Below are positions 1-4,837 of a stretch of 5,329 nt of DNA, in pieces. A program made the position numbers and the translations under genes. Source of the stretch: an uncultured Atopobium sp. Lineage in GTDB: Bacteria; Actinomycetota; Coriobacteriia; Coriobacteriales; Atopobiaceae. Location: positions 1 through 5,329 of the forward strand of contig CALBBS010000239.1 in assembly GCA_937926845.1 (NCBI GenBank), written 5' to 3'. The first letter of the stretch is position 1, and each line of letters opens with the position of its first letter. The notes below the pieces were generated by a model. That model made no database searches. It was not told the DNA's origin and worked only from the letters and a program-made list of their open reading frames with translations.

Positions 1-1044
1 CAGCTCGGCATGCTTTTGCATATGAGCTTCAATGCCGTGCGCATCTTTGAGGAAACGTACATGCGCCAGCTGAGAGATCTTCTCGGGAGAAACACGAGCA
101 ACCTTGAAAGCGCTCTGGATTTCTTTAATGTCCGCAGGGCTTGCGGCAACCCATGCCATGCCTGAGCTTGGGAAGGTTACCTTTGCCGTTGAGGCAAAAG
201 CAATAACCAGATTCTTTTGAGCATCGTCTGCAGCAACCTCTGCAAGTGCATCAAAGATATTGAGGAGCTGAGGAGCCTCAGATTCTGGTACGAAGGCGTG
301 AATTGCGTAGGCGTTATCCCAGAAAATTCTAAAGTCAGGGGCTGCAGGTTTGAGGTTTGCAAACGCACGGACAACCTCGTCTGAATAGGTGATACCGGTA
401 GGGTTTGCAAAACGTGGTACGCACCAAATTCCCTTAACAGAGCTGTCGCTCTCAACAAGCTCCTTGACCACGTCCATATTTGGACCGTCTTCAGTCATAG
501 GTACGGCAACGTTTTCAAATCCGTAATGCTGCGTAATGGCAAAATGACGGTCATAGCCTGGAGCAGGGCACAGGAACTTGAGCGTGGTACCCTTGGTTTT
601 TGCAGCAGCCATCTGCTCTGCCCAAGAAGGCTGACCAGCAAGACCATGGGTAACGGCATGAGAAATAATGTCGTGCATAAGATTAAGGCTTGAAGAGCCG
701 TTTACAATAACCTGATCAGCAGGTACGCCTGTGAGCTCTGCAGCAAAAGCTCGCGCAGAAGGAAGGCCCCAAGGGTCTCCGTAGTTATCTGCAAGAGAAC
801 CGTTATCAGTTAGGTCAGAAGCAGAGTTCAGCTCATCAAGCATAGGCTTAGACAGCTCAGTCTGTGCAGGGCTTGGCTTTCCGCGAGCCATATCAAGCTT
901 GAGGTTTTTCTCGCCAAGTGCACGAGCCTCTTGTCCAATAAGCTCAAGAGCCTGATTAAGCTCAGCATCACTCATCTTCTGATAAGCGTTTTGCTCAGAG
1001 GTTGACTTTGGCTGGAACAACTCGCGAGAAACTAACTCAAACAT
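1..1044 (-). CDS. Aspartate aminotransferase-like PLP enzyme, subgroup Ic/MocR-like (3' end cut off by window edge)
   Basis: This is a fold-type I PLP-dependent aminotransferase, probably moving the amino group between aspartate and 2-oxoglutarate in the cytoplasm. Reading the minus strand from the ATG at 1044 gives 348 codons with no stop. Visible landmarks are LDMARGKPSP at about residues 50-59 (typical of the AspT/MocR-like group, as in Corynebacterium AspT), GDPWG at 89-93, NGSSSLN at 115-121 (phosphate-binding loop region), PAPGYDRH at 160-167, NPTG at 214-217, WDNAY at 242-246 (Asp243 should contact the PLP pyridine nitrogen), and ASTAK at 284-288 with Lys288 as the Schiff-base lysine. 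Family members are about 420-430 residues long, so roughly 75-80 C-terminal residues, including the expected substrate-carboxylate arginine, lie outside the window. AAGGGGAG sits 4 nt before the ATG and supports this start. Substrate specificity (aspartate or another amino acid) is inferred from the subgroup, not seen. Confidence 0.9.
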   Translation of the reverse strand, partial: MFELVSRELFQPKSTSEQNAYQKMSDAELNQALELIGQEARALGEKNLKLDMARGKPSPAQTELSKPMLDELNSASDLTDNGSLADNYGDPWGLPSARAFAAELTGVPADQVIVNGSSSLNLMHDIISHAVTHGLAGQPSWAEQMAAAKTKGTTLKFLCPAPGYDRHFAITQHYGFENVAVPMTEDGPNMDVVKELVESDSSVKGIWCVPRFANPTGITYSDEVVRAFANLKPAAPDFRIFWDNAYAIHAFVPESEAPQLLNIFDALAEVAADDAQKNLVIAFASTAKVTFPSSGMAWVAASPADIKEIQSAFKVARVSPEKISQLAHVRFLKDAHGIEAHMQKHAEL

Positions 1045-1077
1045 GACTCTCCCCTTTTCGGTCTCTGCGTGATACAA

Positions 1078-1108
1078 AGTATAGGTGATTTGAAAATCGA
1101 CGCGACAA
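1078..1108 (-). promoter_or_regulatory. Candidate sigma-70 promoter for the aminotransferase gene
   Basis: On the minus strand TATACT (1083-1078) matches a -10 hexamer in five of six positions. TTGTCG (1108-1103) is a possible -35, but the 19-bp spacer is longer than ideal. Transcription would start near 1071, giving a leader of about 27 nt that carries the AAGGGGAG ribosome site. The -35 would overlap the ribosome-binding site of the divergent gene. The -10 is the convincing part; the -35 is weak. Confidence 0.4.
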
Positions 1109-1112
1109 GGAG
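1107..1112 (+). promoter_or_regulatory. Ribosome-binding site that sets the start of the 89-residue gene
   Basis: AAGGAG lies 4 nt before the ATG at 1117. The in-frame GTG at 1069 has no purine-rich site before it, so the ATG at 1117 is preferred as the start. Confidence 0.7.
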
Positions 1113-1116
1113 AATC

Positions 1117-1386
1117 ATGGCAAATTCTGCACAGCCTGGCATGCGCTCGGAGGCATATGGCGAGCTCCAGCACCTTGTTGATAATCTTTATAAACGCAAA
1201 CCTTCGGGCACAGTCACTAAGGTTGACGTGCTGATTCAAGCTGAAGTAGATGATCTTGAAGAAGATTTGCAAGAAGTTATTGAGTTGATTCCCTCTGGCA
1301 CATATGTCCGCGCTCGCCTCTGCGATCAGATTAACTCAATTGTTACGGCACATGGTTGGGGATTTACCTACGGCACGGTTGAATAA
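1117..1386 (+). CDS. Small acidic protein of unknown function, 89 residues
   Basis: I do not recognise this family. The protein is soluble-looking, with no signal peptide or membrane segment. A probable first helix (about residues 12-26) is followed by KPSGTVTKVD. Next comes a strongly acidic helix, with EVDDLEEDLQEVIE at about 43-56, then PSGTYVRARLCDQINSIV at about 59-76, and the end HGWGFTYGTVE. The helix-turn-helix-like spacing of residues 44-79 could suit a small nucleic-acid-binding or protein-binding fold, but no motif confirms this. The frame is supported by a good AAGGAG site 4 nt before the ATG and by base composition similar to the neighbouring housekeeping genes. It is transcribed away from the aminotransferase across a 72-bp gap. 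I see no clear promoter of its own in that gap and no hairpin terminator directly after it, so it may be read on into the next small gene. Confidence 0.75.
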   Translation: MANSAQPGMRSEAYGELQHLVDNLYKRKPSGTVTKVDVLIQAEVDDLEEDLQEVIELIPSGTYVRARLCDQINSIVTAHGWGFTYGTVE

Positions 1387-1463
1387 CCATAGCTTATTGA
1401 TTTTATATAAGTGATAAAATTGCATATATAAGGGGTCTTTTTCTAACAAGTTGGAGGCTCATC
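1387..1463 (+). promoter_or_regulatory. AT-rich gap with small inverted repeat and possible promoter for the 94-residue gene
   Basis: The gap holds a 7-bp inverted repeat, ATTTTAT (1400-1406) and ATAAAAT (1414-1420), with a 7-nt loop. It is followed by TGCATATATAAGG (1421-1433), which contains a TATATA that could be a -10 box. No good -35 lies at the right distance (TTTATA at 1402-1407 is the best available). The inverted repeat has no GC stem and no T-run directly after it, so it is not a convincing terminator. GGAGG (1453-1457) is a strong ribosome site 6 nt before the ATG at 1464. Confidence 0.3.
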
Positions 1464-1748
1464 ATGTATGACTCTTGGAAAGATTTTTTCATTAGCATCT
1501 TTAATAGAGGTATATTTTTTGATGCTTCTATTCCAATAGCTTATCTTATTAATAAGATAGTCAGTATTTGTTTACTTCTTATGTGGCTATTCACCATTGT
1601 CTTGATGTGTTTCTCTCCTGCAAGGCTGGATGCCTCAATAGGCGGAGTGAACATTCTACGTGCCAGTTTTTTAATAACTTCTGCGTATTATTTTGTGGGG
1701 TCGTGCATTTTAATAGCCAAGAATAGAAAGGGTCGTGCCTCTCATTAG
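1464..1748 (+). CDS. Small membrane protein of unknown function, 94 residues, two predicted helices
   Basis: I do not recognise this protein. It has two hydrophobic stretches, at about residues 32-50 (rich in Leu, Ile, Val, with SICLLLMWLF) and about 66-85 (ASFLITSAYYFVG onwards), joined by a short loop SPARLDASIGG. The basic tail KNRKGR just after the second helix suggests that the C-terminus, and therefore also the N-terminus, faces the cytoplasm. The first 30 residues are aromatic-rich and may lie along the membrane. The start is supported by GGAGG 6 nt upstream. By hand count the gene is about 36% GC, well below the 45-48% of its neighbours, which can mean recent arrival or simply a Phe/Ile-rich membrane protein. 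Its TAG stop is 2 bp from the stop of nhaA on the other strand. No partner or pathway is indicated by the sequence. Confidence 0.65.
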   Translation: MYDSWKDFFISIFNRGIFFDASIPIAYLINKIVSICLLLMWLFTIVLMCFSPARLDASIGGVNILRASFLITSAYYFVGSCILIAKNRKGRASH

Positions 1749-1750
1749 GC

Positions 1751-3127
1751 TTATTCTTGTACGGCGTCTTCCCCTAAGCCGCTCTGACTTTGGTGCTTAT
1801 AGAACTCTGTAACGTGTACAAAAAGTAGACCCAAGATTGCAGAAGCAAACGATGCGGAGAGAACAGCTACCTTAGCTGCAAGAATCTCCCCTGCGTCTGG
1901 GAATGCAAGGTTAGAAATAAGAATTGACATGGTAAAGCCTAGGCCACCCATAAGACCAACGGCTGTAATCTGAATCCAATCAACTTTTGCAGGAAGCTTG
2001 CAAATCTTACATTTGACCAGCAAGAGCGTTACAAAAATAATTCCTAGTGGCTTTCCAAGAACGGCGCCAAAGAATACGCCGTGAGCAATCTTACTGCTAA
2101 GAAGCGCACCAAAATCTGCTCCCACAAGCGTAATCTGCGCATTAACAAATGCAAAGATAGGAAGAACAACAAAGTTCACAAAGACAGAAATGTAGTGCTC
2201 AACGCGCTGAAGTGGTGGAGTTACGTGGTGCATGACCTGCTCGATTGAGTTGGCGCCATGTGTAAAGTCATGCTGACCCAAAACGTGGTGCTCATCGTCG
2301 TAATGATCATCAAGCTCTCGAGCGCTTCTTGAAAGCCAGCTTCCCAGCTTGCTCAAGCGAACATCAGAGTGAGACGGCAAGAAGAAGGCAAGAAGAACAC
2401 CTGCAAGAGTGGGGTGAATTCCCGAGTGATACATGCAAACCCAGAGCACCAAACCTACAAGCAAGTACGGACCGGAAGAATAAATTTTCAGCCGATTCAT
2501 TCCCCACAAAATAACAAGCACTCCAAGGGAAGCCGCTAACCAGGCAATATTTGGAGTTTGGCCATAAAAGAGCGCGATGACCACAATTGCAAGGATATCG
2601 TCAGCAATAGCAAGTGTCTCAAAGAAAACCTTGGTCTGGGGACTAATTCTGTTTCCTAACAGCGACATAACACCAAGCGCAAACGCAATATCGGTAGCAA
2701 TTGGAGTTGCCCATCCATGAGGGGCGGTACTTGCATTAAGCGCAAGGTAAATGAGGGCAGGAACTGCAACGCCGCCAACAGCAGCGAGCATAGGAAGCAT
2801 TGCCTGTCTTGGCCTTCTGAGCTGGCCGACAGTTACCTCATATTTGAGCTCAATGCCCACCAACAAAAAGAAGATTGCCATAAGGAAATCATTCACAAAA
2901 GTCTCTAACGCCATGTGAACATGGATTATTCCAAACGAGAAACTCATTTGGACTTCAAGAATTTCTCGAACTACCTCATGAGCAGGTGAATTGGCAACGA
3001 CTAGCGCAATCAAAGCTGCAAGCACCATGACTGCTGCCGCAATAGTACTGTTGGATGTGATTCTTTTTAGAGAAGAACGTTGCTCAATTCTTCTAACTAC
3101 AGCGGGCTCTCTATAAATACTAGACAT
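1751..3127 (-). CDS. nhaA: Na+/H+ antiporter NhaA with enlarged loop before transmembrane helix IX
   Basis: NhaA exchanges internal Na+ (or Li+) for external protons across the cell membrane, protecting against salt and alkali. The 458 residues carry the family landmarks: FVNDFLMAIFFLLVGIELK at about 77-95, ATDIAFALG at 144-152 (Asp146 matches E. coli Asp133), AIADD at 173-177 (Asp176 and Asp177 match the ion-binding Asp163 and Asp164), SGIHPTLAG at 235-243 (His238 matches His225), VEH at 309-311 (matching Glu252-His253), LGKPLGI at 357-363 (Lys359 matches Lys300) and GLGFTMSI at 395-402. E. coli NhaA has 388 residues; the extra length is a longer N-terminal tail, about 45 extra residues at about 252-307, and a hydrophilic C-terminal tail. 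Tyr96 stands where E. coli has Arg81. The ribosome site before the ATG at 3127 is weak (GGCAG at 3 nt, AGAGAG farther off). The motifs make the assignment secure; the transport properties of this variant are not shown. Confidence 0.95.
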   Translation of the reverse strand: MSSIYREPAVVRRIEQRSSLKRITSNSTIAAAVMVLAALIALVVANSPAHEVVREILEVQMSFSFGIIHVHMALETFVNDFLMAIFFLLVGIELKYEVTVGQLRRPRQAMLPMLAAVGGVAVPALIYLALNASTAPHGWATPIATDIAFALGVMSLLGNRISPQTKVFFETLAIADDILAIVVIALFYGQTPNIAWLAASLGVLVILWGMNRLKIYSSGPYLLVGLVLWVCMYHSGIHPTLAGVLLAFFLPSHSDVRLSKLGSWLSRSARELDDHYDDEHHVLGQHDFTHGANSIEQVMHHVTPPLQRVEHYISVFVNFVVLPIFAFVNAQITLVGADFGALLSSKIAHGVFFGAVLGKPLGIIFVTLLLVKCKICKLPAKVDWIQITAVGLMGGLGFTMSILISNLAFPDAGEILAAKVAVLSASFASAILGLLFVHVTEFYKHQSQSGLGEDAVQE

Positions 3128-3202
3128 TATCTGCCATTCTCTCTTAGTGCCTAAATGGTAGTAAACGTTACGTTATGAAAGGTTTTATCAAGCCATATAG
3201 CT

Positions 3203-3232
3203 AGTGTACCGTCTACCTACCGTTAAGGGCAA
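3203..3232 (-). promoter_or_regulatory. Candidate nhaA promoter
   Basis: On the minus strand TTGCCC (3232-3227) and TACACT (3208-3203) are separated by 18 bp and fit a sigma-70-type promoter. The start would be near 3196, giving a leader of about 68 nt before the nhaA ATG. The spacer holds two TACCGT repeats (plus-strand reading), which could be a regulator site. Found by eye only. Confidence 0.4.
3207..3223. repeat. Tandem TACCGT repeat, 11-bp period
   Basis: TACCGT occurs at 3207-3212 and again at 3218-3223, one helical turn apart, within the spacer of the candidate nhaA promoter. A nearby 7-bp inverted match is TACCTAC (3214-3220) with GTAGGTA (3276-3282). These could be regulator-binding half-sites, but 6-7 bp matches in 200 bp can also arise by chance. 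Confidence 0.3.
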
Positions 3233-3233
3233 C

Positions 3234-3263
3234 TTGTCATATCTCAAGAAAACGGGGTATATC
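3234..3263 (+). promoter_or_regulatory. Candidate degV promoter
   Basis: TTGTCA (3234-3239) and TATATC (3258-3263) are separated by 18 bp and resemble a sigma-70-type promoter. Transcription would start near 3270, leaving a leader of about 63 nt. Its -35 is separated by a single base from the candidate nhaA -35 on the other strand. Confidence 0.45.
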
Positions 3264-3322
3264 TCTATGTAAAATGTAGGTAATAGAAAGTCAACGTTTA
3301 ACTACTTGTAGCACATATATTT

Positions 3323-3326
3323 GGAG
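3323..3326 (+). promoter_or_regulatory. Ribosome-binding site that sets the degV start
   Basis: GGAG lies 6 nt before the ATG at 3333. The in-frame TTG at 3321 overlaps this site and has no ribosome site of its own, so the ATG is the likely start. Confidence 0.7.
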
Positions 3327-3332
3327 CAGATA

Positions 3333-4190
3333 ATGGATACTAAGCGAATTGCCATCATCACAGACTCAGGAACTAATGTCCCACCTGATTTTGTTGCTGA
3401 ACACAATATTCGTATCACCCCACTTCGCATTAACTATTCTGACGGCTCTTCCTACGAGTCTGGTATTACCATCACGCCAGCTGAGCTGGTTGCCCGCTTT
3501 GAAGAAGAGGTTCCAAAGACTTCGCTTCCTTCTCCTGAGGGCATTAAGGCTGCCTTTGATGACGCAAAAGCCGCAGGGTACGAGGGTGCTGTTTACGTTG
3601 CTATCTCTTCCGGACTTTCCGCTACCTGCGATACTGCTCGCATGATTGCAGAATCTATTACAGACTTCCCTATTTATGTTGTTGATACCAAAAATATTGG
3701 TATTGCTTCTGGCCTTATTGTTATTGAGGCTCAACGTCTTATTGAGCAGGGCCTTTCTCTTGACGAGATTGGTGCCAAGCTTGATCAGGCATCTCTGAAC
3801 ACCCGCGTATACTTCTCTGTTCCAAGCCTTGAGTATCTGCGTAAAGGTGGCCGTATTTCTGAGGCAATTTATCGCATTGGTTCCATGTTAAACATCAAGC
3901 CTGTTCTTACCTGTGATGAGAACGGTAGATACACCATTGCTAAGAAAACTCGTGGTTGGCAGAAGTCTCTTGCAGGACAGATTGCTTTAGGATCAGCTTT
4001 TGCTCAGCAATTTGACCACGTTCATGTGGGTATTTGCTGCTCTGCTCCTAATATCATTTACTCCGAAATGGAAGCAATGATCAAAGAAGCAATCCCTAAT
4101 GTCACCGACTTTAAGTATGTTGAGGCTGGCCCAGATCTTGTTGTCCATACAGGTCCAGGTCTTGTCGGTTGTAGCATTTTTGGCTACTAA
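3333..4190 (+). CDS. DegV family fatty-acid-binding protein (FakB-like), 285 residues
   Basis: DegV/FakB proteins bind one fatty acid in a deep pocket and, where characterised, present it to the kinase FakA, which makes acyl-phosphate for phospholipid synthesis in the cytoplasm. Landmarks in order are IITDSGTNVP at 8-17 (family ITDS motif), TSLPSPE at 63-69 (family TSxPSP motif), AISSGLSATCDTA at about 90-102 (serine-rich loop that holds the fatty-acid carboxylate), YVVDTKNIGIASG at about 116-128, the SLEYLRKGGRIS segment (family LEYLrKGGRI), LNIKPVL, and the C-terminal HTGPGLVG at 272-279. The length of 285 is normal and the protein looks complete and soluble. The family call is firm. Which fatty acid it binds, and whether a FakA partner exists, cannot be seen here since no kinase gene is next to it. 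It stands alone between its own candidate promoter and a strong terminator, so it is probably monocistronic. Confidence 0.93.
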   Translation: MDTKRIAIITDSGTNVPPDFVAEHNIRITPLRINYSDGSSYESGITITPAELVARFEEEVPKTSLPSPEGIKAAFDDAKAAGYEGAVYVAISSGLSATCDTARMIAESITDFPIYVVDTKNIGIASGLIVIEAQRLIEQGLSLDEIGAKLDQASLNTRVYFSVPSLEYLRKGGRISEAIYRIGSMLNIKPVLTCDENGRYTIAKKTRGWQKSLAGQIALGSAFAQQFDHVHVGICCSAPNIIYSEMEAMIKEAIPNVTDFKYVEAGPDLVVHTGPGLVGCSIFGY

Positions 4191-4211
4191 CCAGCACTCC
4201 ACCCAACTAAG

Positions 4212-4242
4212 AACAGCCGTCCACAAAGACGGCTGTTTTCTT
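4212..4242 (+). terminator. Intrinsic terminator of degV
   Basis: A perfect 10-bp stem, AACAGCCGTC (4212-4221) with GACGGCTGTT (4228-4237), encloses the 6-nt loop CACAAA and runs into TTTTCTTAT. It starts 21 nt after the degV stop. On the opposite strand the same hairpin is followed by CTTAGTTGGG, a poor T-run, so it would stop rnhA transcripts arriving from the right only weakly. Confidence 0.9.
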
Positions 4243-4291
4243 ATATCACGTACTTACGGCAAAAAGAGCTTCTCGCCCCATGGGGATGATC

Positions 4292-4804
4292 CTACAACAA
4301 CGGCGGATCTGCAAAAAATCCTGTGTCATCAAGAAGGTCAAGACCGTCTGCTGCTTCAGTTGCCAGCTGATCACAACGCTCGTTAAGCGGATGGCCTGCA
4401 TGGCTTTTGACCCACTTAAAGCTCACCTCATGATCTTCTATAGCGGAAAGCAAACGCTTCCAAAGGTCTACGTTTTTGACAGACTCTTTATTAGCTGTTT
4501 TCCAGCCTTTTCTAATCCATCCCGAAACCCATTTTTGATTAAACGCATCAACTACATACTTTGAGTCGGAATACAGTTCTACCTGACAAGGACGCTTGAG
4601 CGCCTCAAGCGCAACAATAACGCCAAGAAGTTCCATGCGATTATTCGTAGTAGTTTTATAACCCTGGCTAAACTCTTTTGTATGCTGCTGACCAGAAGGA
4701 TCGGTATACAGAAGCACTGCCCCGTAGCCGCCAGGCCCAGGATTTCCTCGAGACGCACCGTCTGTATAGACCGTGACGTGCATATATGAGGTTGCAGCCT
4801 CCAT
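4292..4804 (-). CDS. rnhA: Ribonuclease HI
   Basis: RNase HI cuts the RNA strand of RNA-DNA hybrids, helping remove Okazaki primers and R-loops. The 170 residues carry the full active site: YTDGASRGNPGPGG at 13-26 with Asp15, NNRMELLG at 54-61 with Glu58, LYSDSKYVVDAF at 77-88 with Asp80, and WVKSHAGHPLNERCDQLA at 131-148 with His135 and Asp145. The basic segment around WIRKGWK at 96-102 corresponds to the hybrid-binding basic protrusion of E. coli RNase HI. The tail keeps a DTGFF segment comparable to the DTGY near the end of the E. coli enzyme, so the C-terminus appears intact. There is no N-terminal hybrid-binding domain of the Bacillus/eukaryotic type. AGAGGAG lies 7 nt before the ATG at 4804; Met8 is a second possible start without a comparable site. 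The gene follows polA with a 33-nt gap and is probably co-transcribed with it. Confidence 0.96.
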   Translation of the reverse strand: MEAATSYMHVTVYTDGASRGNPGPGGYGAVLLYTDPSGQQHTKEFSQGYKTTTNNRMELLGVIVALEALKRPCQVELYSDSKYVVDAFNQKWVSGWIRKGWKTANKESVKNVDLWKRLLSAIEDHEVSFKWVKSHAGHPLNERCDQLATEAADGLDLLDDTGFFADPPLL

Positions 4805-4811
4805 GTAAAAT

Positions 4812-4818
4812 CTCCTCT
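4812..4818 (-). promoter_or_regulatory. rnhA ribosome-binding site
   Basis: On the minus strand AGAGGAG is spaced 7 nt from the rnhA ATG. It lies in the 33-nt gap after the polA stop, where there is no hairpin terminator, which favours translation of rnhA from a polA-rnhA transcript. Confidence 0.75.
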
Positions 4819-4837
4819 AGAACGCGTTGCTTAGTGT

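Larger units (their letters stand above)
3158..3305. repeat. Inverted pair of AACGTTTA(A)CTAC elements flanking the divergent promoters
   Basis: The minus strand reads AACGTTTACTAC over 3169-3158, and the plus strand reads AACGTTTAACTAC over 3293-3305. The two differ by one inserted A. Each element lies in the predicted leader of its own gene (nhaA, degV), at a similar distance from the predicted transcription start, and reads in the direction of transcription. They may be operators or leader elements; chance cannot be excluded. Confidence 0.4.

Noticed and set aside
177..458. 93-codon minus-strand reading frame
   Set aside because: It lies in a different frame inside the aminotransferase, whose own frame has all the family motifs; the translation is low-complexity Leu/Ser/Gln.
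1069..1116. In-frame GTG upstream start for the 89-residue gene
   Set aside because: No ribosome site before it, and it overlaps the likely aminotransferase promoter; AAGGAG precedes the ATG at 1117.
1698..1738. 9-bp direct repeat GGGTCGTGC (1698-1706 and 1730-1738)
   Set aside because: It lies inside coding sequence in two different reading frames and has no flanking structure; probably chance.
2329..2908. Two short plus-strand reading frames (2329-2514, 2717-2908)
   Set aside because: Antisense to conserved nhaA sequence, no ribosome sites noted and no recognisable protein character.
3321..3332. TTG start for degV, four codons upstream
   Set aside because: It overlaps the GGAG ribosome site used by the ATG at 3333, and DegV proteins usually begin only a few residues before the ITDS motif, as the ATG gives.
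3349..3734. Reading frames overlapping degV on both strands (3349-3645 plus, 3366-3734 minus)
   Set aside because: They are shadows of the degV frame, which carries the conserved motifs.
4292..4350. Apparent C-terminal extension of RNase HI
   Set aside because: The tail aligns with the DTGY-containing tail of E. coli RNase HI, so it is normal for the family.
3993..4564. Reading frames at the degV 3' end and antisense to rnhA (3993-4226, 4099-4386, 4280-4564)
   Set aside because: They overlap conserved coding sequence and the terminator hairpin, and the translations resemble no family I know.
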